Origin: Halobacteriales archaeon QS_6_64_34
GTDB lineage: Archaea; Halobacteriota; Halobacteria; Halobacteriales; Haloarculaceae
Direction: 5' to 3'
Assembly: GCA_003020925.1 (NCBI GenBank)
Contig: PXRT01000002.1
Location: 59,178-123,177, forward strand
Length of the DNA stretch: 64,000 bases
The notes under the pieces were generated by a model, which was not told the origin of the DNA, did not search any database, and was given only the letters and a program-made list of their open reading frames with translations. Position numbers and translations under genes: made by a program. Positions 35,033-42,825 of this stretch are shown one piece after another (within the stretch, counting starts at the first letter, position 1; each line of letters starts with the position of its first letter).

Positions 35033-35404
35033 TTACTCGACCAGAACCGCGTTGACCTGTCCGTCCTGCCCGGGGCGGGAGGTGACGCGGGCCTGCCCCT
35101 CGCTCGTCTCGACGATAGCGCCCTTCGTGATGATGTTTCGGCGGGCGTAGTTCGGGTTCGAGGGGTTCTCGGTGACCTGCTCGATGGTCGCCTCGACCGT
35201 CTCGGCGCCGTCGGCGACCGACGCGACGTTCGTCGTCACGGCGCGGACCTTGCTGGTGTTGCCCCGCGAGTGGACGACCTTCAGCTTCCGGTCGCCGACC
35301 TGTGTCTCCGTCGGCTGGCGACCCAGCTCGTGTTTCTTCTTCTTTTGATTCGGGCGCCGTCGACCGCCTGTCCGCTTGCGTGGGGAGCGTCCCTGGTCTT
35401 GCAT
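35033..35404 (-). CDS. rps8e: Ribosomal protein S8e
   Basis: 123 residues, normal for archaeal S8e. MQDQGRSPRKRTGGRRRPNQ and KKKKHELGRQPTETQVGDRK are the basic N-terminal signatures, followed by NPNYARRNIITKGAIVET and a C-terminal TSRPGQDGQVNAVLVE. Component of the small ribosomal subunit found in archaea and eukaryotes. It stands alone here; the 34861-35032 spacer shows an imperfect palindrome around ACGGTCGGTT at 34932-34941 and AACCGACCGTAT at 34997-35008, possibly a terminator for phoU. Confidence 0.97.
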   Translation of the reverse strand: MQDQGRSPRKRTGGRRRPNQKKKKHELGRQPTETQVGDRKLKVVHSRGNTSKVRAVTTNVASVADGAETVEATIEQVTENPSNPNYARRNIITKGAIVETSEGQARVTSRPGQDGQVNAVLVE

Positions 35405-35510
35405 ACCGGGTACGTGGCCGAGGGGCTACTTGAAGCGTTCGATGCTAGCTGTGAGAGCGGCTGCTAGCAATCGCAACCGTTACACAGTGGCCGGCCGGCG
35501 GATGCACTAG

Positions 35511-35951
35511 ATGAGTCTGAAGACGGCCGTGGCCGCGCCGTTTCGCCAGCGGGGAACCGACCGGATGGCGGAAAGCGAGTTCGTCGTGGCCCTCTCGCTC
35601 GACCGCAACTGGTTCTCGCCGGACCAGGCCAAGACGCTGGTCGACGTGGCCACCAGTGAGGGGCTCCTAGAGCGCGAGGACGAGGCGCTGGTCGTGGGCT
35701 TCGACGCGGCGTCGACGACGATTCCCGACGGGTTCCAACCGGGCGAGGAGATACTCCAATCCCGCTCGACGTTCGAGCAGGTGCTGGATTCGGTCGTCGA
35801 GGCGGGCATCGAGAAGCAGACGGCCGTCGCGGGCATCAACAGGCGCCAGTCCGAACTGGGCGTCACACTGGACGCAGCGGCGGTCGTCTACGCCCGCAGC
35901 GAGGGGGTCGACGTCGGGGGTATCGCCGCCGAGGTCAGGGAGGAACTCTGA
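35511..35951 (+). CDS. DUF2240-family protein
   Basis: 146 residues. FVVALSLDRNWFSPDQAKTL VDVATSEGLLE and FQPGEEILQSRSTFEQVLD match the archaeal DUF2240 family; the first part resembles a winged helix. Function unknown. The stop TGA shares one base with the ATG of the next gene, so they form a two-gene unit. Confidence 0.85.
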   Translation: MSLKTAVAAPFRQRGTDRMAESEFVVALSLDRNWFSPDQAKTLVDVATSEGLLEREDEALVVGFDAASTTIPDGFQPGEEILQSRSTFEQVLDSVVEAGIEKQTAVAGINRRQSELGVTLDAAAVVYARSEGVDVGGIAAEVREEL

Positions 35952-36298
35952 TGGTCGAGGACCGGATCACCGACGGGAAACGAATCGGGCAACTGTTCGC
36001 ATCGGAGCTAACGGGCCTCGAACGGGGACCACTCGGGTTGGTGTCGGTCGAAGACGCCGACCCCGACGTCGAGCCGACGCCCGAGGGTGCCACCGCCTTC
36101 CGCGTCGCGGCCGACGGCGCCACGCTCGGGACGGTCAGTGTAACCGGGGCGACGGCACGGCTGGAACTGGACGAGCCGACGGGGTTCGAGAGCGAGCGCG
36201 ACGATGTGACCGTCGAAAAGGGGGGCCGAGTGGTCGTGGCCCACAGCGGGGCCGGAGTGAAGGTACTCGTCGATGTGGTCGCGGAGACACTGCAGTAG
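35951..36298 (+). CDS. Hypothetical protein coupled to the DUF2240 gene
   Basis: 115 residues, no family I recognise. Starts MVEDRITDGKRIGQLFASEL TG; the rest is mostly beta strands (ATARLELDEPTGF, VTVEKGGRVVVAHSGAGVKV LVD). Translation start overlaps the previous stop by one base. No membrane or signal segments. Likely a partner of the DUF2240 protein. Confidence 0.75.
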   Translation: MVEDRITDGKRIGQLFASELTGLERGPLGLVSVEDADPDVEPTPEGATAFRVAADGATLGTVSVTGATARLELDEPTGFESERDDVTVEKGGRVVVAHSGAGVKVLVDVVAETLQ

Positions 36299-36313
36299 TC
36301 GAAAGAAGGTATC

Positions 36314-36790
36314 TCAGGCCGGGTCGGCCAGTTCCTCGCTGGTCCAGGCGACGAAGCCGGTCAGCACGAGCGACGCACCGACGAAGGCGAGCGTCGCGGC
36401 CATCGCCAGAACCAGAGTCGAGATACCCAGCGGCAAGCCAAGCGCCATCACCACGGGCGAGAGCGTGAGACAGAGCGAGCCGGCGGCGACCGCCTGGCGC
36501 TGCTTGCGCGAGAGGTCCACCCCGATGTGGAACCGGGAGCCCTCGGGCGGGTCCGGGGCGGCGAGACCGATACAGAACAGCGGCACGCTCACGAAGACGA
36601 GCGTGGCGGCGACCGCGTTCGACCAGAAGGCCCACTGGCCGGTCGTCGGGGCCAGTGACAGGAGTGCACCGATAGTCAGCAGGACAAAGCCCAGGACGAC
36701 GCCGACGGGCCGGAGCCGGGAGTCCGCCAGCGCCTCGTCCAGGTCGGGAAGCGTCTCGGCGACGTGTCCCGCGTCCAGGGAACGGTCCAT
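36314..36790 (-). CDS. Four-helix membrane protein of unknown function
   Basis: 158 residues with hydrophobic segments at about 28-47, 56-82, 103-121 and 124-150. The cytoplasmic N-terminus MDRSLDAGHVAETLPDLDEA is acidic. DPPEGSRFHIGVDLSRKQRQ lies in the middle loop. I recognise the general shape of small haloarchaeal integral proteins but no named family. Convergent with the preceding plus-strand gene; its promoter lies in the short spacer upstream of pyrF, facing away. Confidence 0.75.
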   Translation of the reverse strand: MDRSLDAGHVAETLPDLDEALADSRLRPVGVVLGFVLLTIGALLSLAPTTGQWAFWSNAVAATLVFVSVPLFCIGLAAPDPPEGSRFHIGVDLSRKQRQAVAAGSLCLTLSPVVMALGLPLGISTLVLAMAATLAFVGASLVLTGFVAWTSEELADPA

Positions 36791-36905
36791 GACGGCAGTT
36801 TGACAGCCAGTACAAAATACTACTGGCCCCAGTTATCGGTCGTGATATTCGAGCGGGTCGCCCGAGAGGGAAACGCTTGTATCCGTCCCCATCGGCCCAG
36901 TAGGT

Positions 36906-37790
36906 ATGCACTTTTTCGACCGGCTGGCCGACCGCATCGCGGTCGCCGACAGCGTGGTCTCGGTGGGACTGGACCCCGACCCCGACCGCCTGCCCGACGC
37001 GGTGGCCGACGCCGAACTCCCCCGCTGGCAGTTCAACCGCCGTATCATCGACGCGACCCACGACCACGCCGCCTGCTACAAGCCAAACGCCGCCTTCTAC
37101 GAGGACGCCGCCGGCTGGCGGGCGCTGCGTGAGACCATCGCGTACGCCCACGGGAAGGACATCCCCGTGTTGCTCGACGCCAAGCGGGGCGACATCGGCA
37201 ACACCGCCCGCCAGTACGCCGCAGTTCTCGACGACGAGTCGGGCCCGGCGGCCGACGCCATCACGGTCAATCCGTTCCTGGGTCGGGATTCCCTGGAGCC
37301 GTTCCTCCAGCGGGCCGGGAAGGGCGTGTTCGTCCTCGGCCGAACGTCGAATCCGGGCGGCGCCGACCTCCAGAACCTCGAACTGGCCTCCGGCGAGAAA
37401 CTGTACGAGCGTGTCGTTCACCTGGCCGACCGCTGGAACGACAACGGCAACGTCGGTCTCGTCGTCGGTGCGACCAACCCCGACGAACTCGCCGAGATAC
37501 GGGAACTCGTCCCCGACATTCCCTTCCTCGTCCCCGGCGTCGGCGCCCAGGGCGGAGACGCCGAGGCGGCCGTCGAACACGGGCTCGCCGACGGCATCGG
37601 CCTGGTCAACTCCTCGCGCGGGATTATCTTCGCCGGCGAGGAGTACGAGGCGCAAAGCGCCTCGGACAGTCAAGCGGCGGAGCCCCGAGACGCAGCGGAC
37701 CGCGACGAGCCCGGGAAGTTCTTCGAGGCCGCCGGGACGGCCACAAAGCAGCTGAAAGCACAGCTCAACCAGTACCGTCAGAACCGATAG
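36906..37790 (+). CDS. pyrF: Orotidine 5'-phosphate decarboxylase
   Basis: 294 residues of the long archaeal/mycobacterial (PyrF subfamily 2) type. SVGLDPDPDRLP, YKPNAAFYE, the catalytic VLLDAKRGDIGNTARQYA, FLGRDSLEPFL and VPGVGAQGGDAEAAVEHG are all present. Catalyses the last step of UMP synthesis. Near the C-terminus, after IIFAGEEYEA, an extra ~23-residue polar stretch (SASDSQAAEPRDAADRDEPG) interrupts the family pattern before KFFEAAGTATKQLKAQL; its DNA starts with a hairpin GAGGCGC-AAA-GCGCCTC. Confidence 0.95.
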   Translation: MHFFDRLADRIAVADSVVSVGLDPDPDRLPDAVADAELPRWQFNRRIIDATHDHAACYKPNAAFYEDAAGWRALRETIAYAHGKDIPVLLDAKRGDIGNTARQYAAVLDDESGPAADAITVNPFLGRDSLEPFLQRAGKGVFVLGRTSNPGGADLQNLELASGEKLYERVVHLADRWNDNGNVGLVVGATNPDELAEIRELVPDIPFLVPGVGAQGGDAEAAVEHGLADGIGLVNSSRGIIFAGEEYEAQSASDSQAAEPRDAADRDEPGKFFEAAGTATKQLKAQLNQYRQNR

Positions 37791-37978
37791 GTGTCGACGC
37801 CGTCGGGCAGGTCTTCGGTGGAGTCCTGCCCGTCATGGTCGCCGACCTGGCTACTGCATTCGATGCAGACTCCCAGCTGACGGTCCCAGTGGCGGTCACA
37901 CACTAACTGCCCGCAGCGGTCACAGCCGTGCTCAACGTCGGGTTGCTGGCAGATTTCACAGAGACCTGAGACACTCAT
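37778..37978 (-). CDS. Small zinc-finger protein (HIT/B-box-like)
   Basis: 66 residues from ATG 37978. MSVSGLCEICQQPDVEHGCD RCGQLVCDRHWDRQLGVCIE has eight Cys/His spaced as C-x2-C, C-x2-C, C-x3-H and C-x2-C, giving a two-zinc cross-brace like HIT or B-box fingers. The tail is acidic (DGQDSTEDLPDGVD). It overlaps the pyrF 3' end by 13 bases on the opposite strand. Similar proteins are common in haloarchaea; role unknown. Confidence 0.8.
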   Translation of the reverse strand: MSVSGLCEICQQPDVEHGCDRCGQLVCDRHWDRQLGVCIECSSQVGDHDGQDSTEDLPDGVDTYRF

Positions 37979-38031
37979 GCTAGTAAGTAGCACGCTCGGA
38001 CTTTTGAACGCTTCGGGCTGGGAACTGAGTC

Positions 38032-38229
38032 GTGTTTAGTAGAAAACGCGGAAGAGAGCCAGAAAGCCCCCGACCGCTCGACTACTGCGACTCGCTGCGC
38101 GCTTCACTCACTCTGTTCGTTGCAGTGCTTGCTTCGCCTCGGACGTCGAGCGGTCGCGAGCCCTCCGACCGAAGCCAGCCGGGGCTTTCTGGCTGGTGAC
38201 AGTCTGAATCGCCTAACTAAACACCACCG
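38032..38229. repeat. MITE-like inverted-repeat element, copy A
   Basis: The right end GGGGCTTTCTGGCTGGTGAC AGTCTGAATCGCCTAACTAA ACACCACC is the inverse of the left arm of copy B at 63288; the left arm here is worn (GTGTTTAGT then divergent, resuming at AGCCAGAAAGCCCCC, 38057-38071). The body (CGACCGCTCGACTACTGCGA, then CTCGCTGCGCGCTTCACTCA) is nearly identical to copy B. No transposase is encoded, so it would be moved in trans. A further scrap of the arm lies at 38269-38312 (CAGCCGGAAAGCGCCCGAC ... GGGGCTTTCTAGCTG). Confidence 0.75.
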
Positions 38230-38425
38230 GGAACTGCGACGTCAACCAGTCCGCACACCGATGGAAACAGCCGGAAAGCGCCCGACTGGAGCCTGCCGGG
38301 GCTTTCTAGCTGACTATGGCTGCCGTGAGGAGGACGTTCTGGCTGTTCACTGTTACCATCACACAACTCGAAACGACTAGTGGCGGAACCACACGCTTTT
38401 CTCAGTCGTCCCCTACTCTCCGGTA

Positions 38426-39766
38426 ATGTCGGACGTGACGCCGCCGACGGGCGAGTTCGACTTCACCCAGCAGCCGGTGACCGACCAGTCCTTCGAGAAC
38501 GCGCTGGCCAGGGCCCGAAACGGCGAGCGCCTGACTGTGGCCGACGGTGTCGAACTCATCACGACCGGGACCGACGTGGCGGGCATCGACCGTGCCCGCA
38601 AGGAGCTGGTGCTGGAGGCCGCCGACCGACGTCGCGCCGAGGTGGTCGGCGACGAGGTCACGTTCGTCGCGAATCTCAACAACAACGTCACGACCGCGTG
38701 CAACACGGGCTGTCTGTTCTGTAACTTCAAGGACCGCTCCGAGCAGTTCCGCAGCGACTACCAGCAGGCACACGGCGGGTTCACCAAGACGCCGAGTGAG
38801 TCCCGGGAAATCGTCGACGACGCGCTGGACCGTGGTATCTATGAGGTCTGTTCCGTCTCGGGGCTCCACCCGGCGCTCGCGCTGGACGACGAGCACGTCG
38901 AGATACTCGAAGGCAGCGAGCGGGGCGACCTGAACTACCGGCCGGCGAGTGCATACGACACGGACCCGGGGACCTACTGCGAGCAGATTCGGGCGATGGA
39001 CGTCGGCGGCGTCCACGTCCACTCGATGACGCCCGAGGAGGCCTACCACGCCCGGCGGGGGACCGACCGGTCCTACGAGGAGGTGTTCGGACGGCTCAAA
39101 GCCGCCGGACTGGACAGCGTCCCCGGGACGGCCGCAGAGATACTCGTCGACGAAGTCCGGGATGTCATCTGCCCCGGGAAGATAGACAGCGCCGAGTGGC
39201 TCGAGGCGATGGAGGCCGCCGCCGACGTCGGCCTGGGGACGACGGCGACCATCATGTACGGCCACGTCGAGAACGCCCGCCACCGCGTGGAACATCTCCG
39301 GAAAGTGCGAGCGCTACAGGACCACACCGGTGCCATCACGGAGTTCGTCCCCCTCTCCTTTGTCCACGAGGAGACGCCGCTGTACGACCGCGGGATGGTC
39401 GATGGCGGCGCCAGCGACGACGAGGACGAACTGATGATAGCCGTCTCGCGGCTGTTCCTCGACAACGTAGAACACATCCAGTCTTCGTGGGTGAAATACG
39501 GCGACGCGGGCGGGCTGAAGATGCTCACCTGTGGCGCCGACGACTTCATGGGGACAATCCTCTCCGAGGAGATAACAAAGCGGGCCGGCGGCGACTACGG
39601 CGAGTTCCGCTCGGTTCGGGAGTATGCCGATATGATTACCGCTATCGGACGGACCCCCGTCGAGCGGTCGACCGACTACGAACAGCGCCGCGTCGTCGAC
39701 CCCGACGCCGACGTCGTGGGGCCGACGCTCGGGCCGCGAGCGGACGGGACGCCGCTCCTCCAGTGA
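38426..39766 (+). CDS. cofH: FO synthase subunit 2 (radical SAM), CofH
   Basis: 446 residues. The radical-SAM cluster motif is CNTGCLFCNF (about residues 92-101). SGLHPALALDD, HVHSMTPEEAYHARRG, LDSVPGTAAEILVDEVRDVI and STATIMYGH-like TTATIMYGHVE are CofH signatures. With CofG it builds 7,8-didemethyl-8-hydroxy-5-deazariboflavin, the chromophore of coenzyme F420. Here it sits tail to tail with cofG rather than in one operon. Confidence 0.96.
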   Translation: MSDVTPPTGEFDFTQQPVTDQSFENALARARNGERLTVADGVELITTGTDVAGIDRARKELVLEAADRRRAEVVGDEVTFVANLNNNVTTACNTGCLFCNFKDRSEQFRSDYQQAHGGFTKTPSESREIVDDALDRGIYEVCSVSGLHPALALDDEHVEILEGSERGDLNYRPASAYDTDPGTYCEQIRAMDVGGVHVHSMTPEEAYHARRGTDRSYEEVFGRLKAAGLDSVPGTAAEILVDEVRDVICPGKIDSAEWLEAMEAAADVGLGTTATIMYGHVENARHRVEHLRKVRALQDHTGAITEFVPLSFVHEETPLYDRGMVDGGASDDEDELMIAVSRLFLDNVEHIQSSWVKYGDAGGLKMLTCGADDFMGTILSEEITKRAGGDYGEFRSVREYADMITAIGRTPVERSTDYEQRRVVDPDADVVGPTLGPRADGTPLLQ

Positions 39767-39832
39767 CCGGTCGCGACTGCTGGTCGGTTGTCGACACAAA
39801 ACCCACCCGGGAGGCGACTCACGAGGACATGT

Positions 39833-40978
39833 TCAGTCGGAGCTGACCGGTATCGCGGGGTTTTCGCCCCGCTGGAGCACCGCTCGGAACCGTCGGCCGG
39901 CCGCCCCCTCGGCGCCGATGGCCCGCTCGATGGCCGGCGAGCACCACCCCGCTTCGACGAACCGCTCGTAGACGGGCAGGCGCTCCGTCAGGGAAACGCC
40001 GGCGGCGTCGGCGACGGCCGAAAGTTCCTCCAGTGCCGGCCAGGCGTAGTCGGGGTTGATGTGGTCGTCGGTCACTGGCGACACCCCGCCCAGGTCGTCG
40101 ATGCCACAGTCGACGAGTTCCCGGGCCGGGGCGATGTTGGGCGGGACCTGGACCGACACCGAATCGGGCAGTCCGGCCCGTGCCATCGCGGTCGCCCGGC
40201 GCATCGTCGCCAGGTCCGGCGACCCATCGCGCCACCGCTCGTTCTCGACGACCGGCTGGACGATGACCTCCTGGACGTGGTCGTAGCGCTCGTGCATCGC
40301 CGCGATAGCCAGGATGCTCTCGGCCCGGTCGCGCCAGTCCTCGCCGATGCCCACGAGGATACCCGTGGTGAACGGCACGCCGAGTTCCCCGGCGGTCCGA
40401 ATGGTCGCCAGCCGCTGGCCCGGGGATTTCGCCCGCGGTCCGCCATGGGCCTGTACGTCAGCGGTGGTCTCGAGCATCACGCCCATCGAGGCGTTGACGT
40501 CCGCGACGGTGGCCATCTGTTCGCGGGTCTGGTCGCCTGGATTGGCGTGGGGGAGCAGGCCCTCTGACAGCGCAATCTCACAGGCCTCACGGAGGTACTC
40601 GTGGACGCTCTCGTGGCCCAGTTCTCCCAGCTGCTCGTACAGCTCGGTGTAGCGGTCATCGGGGTCGTCGCCGAACGTAAAGAGAGCCTCCGTACAGCCC
40701 GCCGCCGCGCCGGCTCGGCAGGTCTCGCGTATCTCCCCGGGCGACATGAGCGTCGCCTGTCCCGGCGGGTCGTAATAGGTACAGTAGGTACAGGTGTACC
40801 GACACGCCGTCGTCAGCGGAACGAAGACGTTCCGGCAGTAACTCAGCTCGGGCGCCGCGTCGACGTCCTCGGGCATCACCGACAGCAGCCGCTCGACCTC
40901 GCTGTCGGGGACGAAAACGTCGACCTCGTACTCGTCGGCGGCCGGAATCACGTCCCCGATTCCGTGGGCGACGGACAA
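39833..40978 (-). CDS. cofG: FO synthase subunit 1 (radical SAM), CofG
   Basis: 381 residues. Cluster motif CRYTCTYCTY (about residues 58-67). ALFTFGDDPDDRY, LLPHANPGDQT, LETTADVQAHGGPRAKSPGQ RL, TTGILVGIGEDWRDR and EVIVQPVVENE are typical. Works with CofH in F420 biosynthesis. The 66-base gap to cofH is too short for more than a convergent terminator. The glycine/valine-rich N-terminus starts at ATG 40978. Confidence 0.95.
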   Translation of the reverse strand: MSVAHGIGDVIPAADEYEVDVFVPDSEVERLLSVMPEDVDAAPELSYCRNVFVPLTTACRYTCTYCTYYDPPGQATLMSPGEIRETCRAGAAAGCTEALFTFGDDPDDRYTELYEQLGELGHESVHEYLREACEIALSEGLLPHANPGDQTREQMATVADVNASMGVMLETTADVQAHGGPRAKSPGQRLATIRTAGELGVPFTTGILVGIGEDWRDRAESILAIAAMHERYDHVQEVIVQPVVENERWRDGSPDLATMRRATAMARAGLPDSVSVQVPPNIAPARELVDCGIDDLGGVSPVTDDHINPDYAWPALEELSAVADAAGVSLTERLPVYERFVEAGWCSPAIERAIGAEGAAGRRFRAVLQRGENPAIPVSSD

Positions 40979-41087
40979 AAGCGTCTTGCAATGGGTGTCG
41001 GCGATATCACTGGCACGTACGCCCCCAGCAGGGCGTACGACTCCGGACCCGACAGCGCGAGGTCAGTCCTGAGGGCAGTGACTTCCT

Positions 41088-41256
41088 CTCCACCCTACTC
41101 GCTCGCTTTCACTCGCTCGTTGAGGGTGGGGCTTCCTGTTTCCACGACGCGCTTTGCAGGAACCGAACTGGTTCCCATAGGGAGCGCAGTCTCCGCAGGC
41201 GTTAACGAATTGCGTAGCGATTCGTTCGCACACCAGAAATCGAAGATTTCTGGGGA
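41088..41256 (-). ncRNA. Right-end structured RNA region of a TnpB element (copy 1)
   Basis: On the minus strand, inside and after the tnpB relic, three hairpins occur: CCAGAAATCTTCGATTTCTGG (41255-41235), CGAATCGCTACGCAATTCG (41227-41209) and, at the end, CCACCCT...AGGGTGG (arms 41123-41129 and 41090-41096). IS200/IS605-type elements produce a guide (omega/re) RNA from the tnpB 3' region and right end. The same three stems recur at 42422-42524 with paired base changes, which argues that RNA structure is what was kept. Expression is not shown. Confidence 0.45.
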
Positions 41257-41577
41257 CGTCGATTCGGGACAGCCCGTCCCTACCTTTTTCAGACCGCGAA
41301 TGAGGATGTTGTAGGCCGCGTTCCAATCTCTGTCCGCCGTGAACCCGCAGGTCGGACAGGAGTGTTCGCGGACCCACAACGGCTTGTCTGTTGAGACACC
41401 GCACGCCGCGCACTCCTTGGTCGTCCCCGCTGGTTCGACTGCGACGAAGTGTGTCCCTTCGCGTTCGCACTTGTATTCGAGCATCCGTAGGAACGTTCCC
41501 CACGCCGCTCCGGCGCGGTTGCGGGAGTTTCCCGGGAGTTCGACCAAGCCTTTCGCGTCGAGGTCTTCGACGGCCAC
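41095..41577 (-). pseudogene. TnpB (IS200/IS605, IS1341-type) C-terminal remnant
   Basis: The frame gives FLRMLEYKCEREGTHFVAVE, the zinc ribbon CAACGVST...CPTCGFTADRD and the last catalytic Asp in DRDWNAAYNILIRGL, then a low-complexity tail ending LNERVKASE. TnpB is an RNA-guided RuvC-type nuclease of about 400 residues; the N-terminal two thirds, including the first RuvC Asp and Glu, are absent and the first ~25 residues of the frame are already damaged. No adjacent tnpA. It lies 117 bases before cofG on the same strand side, so it did not disrupt cofG. Confidence 0.85.
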
Positions 41578-41688
41578 AAGGCAGTAGATAGCGTGTACGC
41601 AGTAAATCGTTCACGCATCTAGCTACGACACAGTCTACAGACACAGAGCCGTACAGAGAGTATACAGACCACTGTTATCAGAACTCGT

Positions 41689-42159
41689 TTATAGTTCGAT
41701 TTCCGACAAAACAGCTGACTCCCCATTAGATTTTATTATCAATATCTGGATCGTATCACGAGGCTCTAAACCGGCAATGCCATCTCGATCACGATCCCGG
41801 CTGTCGGAAACTATTTCCACCGACTCTCCAGGTTCTAGGGGGAATTTGGCGACACTAGATTGATTTGTGTTCACCCAGATTCCATTAGTTGACGTAGATC
41901 CGTTGTGGTGTAATTGAACACCGCTTGTCGAGTTGTTCACCAGTATTTGCACTTCCGTTATATCATCACTCGATATGCTTTCACCATCCTGAAAAGTAAC
42001 AACCATGGTTTCTGCAGACTCATTATAGGACTGATTAAAACTCGCTTGTGGCACTTGTTTGACGAGGCTATTTGATGGGTACAGAAAGATAATACCGGCA
42101 GCTATTGATACTGATATGATGATTCCGGTTATTACAAAAACCGTCTTTTTGGAATTCAT
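41689..42159 (-). CDS. Secreted/pilin-like protein, low GC
   Basis: 156 residues. MNSKKTVFVITGIIISVSIA AGIIFLY is a membrane anchor or type-IV-pilin-like hydrophobic N-terminus; the rest is beta-rich and Asn/Ser-rich (FNQSYNESAETMVVTFQDGE, ITEVQILVNNSTSGVQLHHN). The pattern of AETMVVTFQDGESISSDDIT EVQI resembles domains found in haloarchaeal pilin-related exported proteins. GC is far below that of the core genes, and it is flanked on both sides by TnpB-element relics, so it was probably acquired with them. Confidence 0.65.
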   Translation of the reverse strand: MNSKKTVFVITGIIISVSIAAGIIFLYPSNSLVKQVPQASFNQSYNESAETMVVTFQDGESISSDDITEVQILVNNSTSGVQLHHNGSTSTNGIWVNTNQSSVAKFPLEPGESVEIVSDSRDRDRDGIAGLEPRDTIQILIIKSNGESAVLSEIEL

Positions 42160-42238
42160 GAAAAATAATCGAATTTCGGGCTCAGTTAGACCTAATCTGC
42201 GTCAAGTGTGTTTTCTGCGGTCTCTGCAGTCGTGGCTC

Positions 42239-42328
42239 TCACATTTGTATCGTTACGTGAGCGCCGTTGCCGGTGGCTTTTACGTCGCGGTCCACGATTT
42301 CGTGGCCGGCGATTTCGAACTGACCCAT
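42239..42328 (-). pseudogene. Truncated DUF2080-type transposon-associated protein
   Basis: 29 residues from ATG 42328: MGQFEIAGHEIVDRDVKATG NGAHVTIQM. The opening G-x-F-E-I-x-G-H-E-x-V-x-R-x-V-K-x-x-G-x-GAHV is the N-terminus of the DUF2080 proteins that accompany haloarchaeal TnpB elements, which should continue with a PKxWxG segment; here TGA at 42239-42241 ends it. It supports reading 41.0-42.6 kb as a graveyard of such elements. Confidence 0.6.
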
Positions 42329-42421
42329 GCACCATGTATAGACTGAGTGGGTACACAAGCGTTACGGAATGTTGGCCTGCGGTCCGGCCGTATCGCACGG
42401 ATGAACAGGTGATGGCGGCGT

Positions 42422-42524
42422 TGACGAGACGCGAAGCGTCTCGTTCGCACACCAGAATCTTCGATTCTGAGGACGCTGTATCCCCTCCCTACTTGCCCCC
42501 TTCGGTCGCTCCTTGAGGGAGGGG
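42422..42524 (-). ncRNA. Second copy of the TnpB-element structured region, permuted
   Basis: Minus strand order is: right-end stem CCCCTCCCT...AGGGAGGGG (42524-42482), then CAGAATCGAAGATTCTG (42471-42455), then GAGACGCTTCGCGTCTC (42443-42427), with GTGTGCGAACGA joining the last two exactly as in copy 1. Stem bases differ between the copies but pairing is preserved (for example CCACCCT/AGGGTGG against CCTCCCT/AGGGAGG). In copy 1 the right-end stem comes last; here it comes first. Confidence 0.45.
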
Positions 42525-42539
42525 CCTTAGCGCCTGTGT

Positions 42540-42623
42540 TCAGGTAAAGAGGAGGATGGTCGCGCCGGTGAGGACGCCGACCGTCGCGGCGAGGATGATT
42601 ACCACGTCGACCAGGAGTGTCAT
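42540..42623 (-). CDS. Possible 27-residue membrane peptide
   Basis: ATG 42623 opens [27 protein letters not shown], a single hydrophobic helix with one acidic residue. It lies between the TnpB-element remains and nadE. High GC and codon use fit the host rather than the relics. No homolog is recognised; it could be a small membrane peptide or chance. Confidence 0.3.
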   Translation of the reverse strand: MTLLVDVVIILAATVGVLTGATILLFT

Positions 42624-42825
42624 TGTGCGTCCAGTGTGTCTCACGTGCTAATCCGTTGCCATCGATACCGGGGGGCACGGGCGGCCTCGCGGGTGTTCTA
42701 CGACGGTCCTGGTGATTCGTCCGTCGACACTAGCACTGTTCCCGAGTGTTTCATGTGTTTAAGGACTAGTCGTATAAGTCGCCGTTCGAGTTGTCATATC
42801 GAAGTAACAATACGTGCGTACAATT

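Noticed and set aside
38402..39295. A 297-codon minus-strand frame opposite cofH
   Set aside because: Antisense shadow; cofH carries the radical-SAM motif and full-length family conservation.
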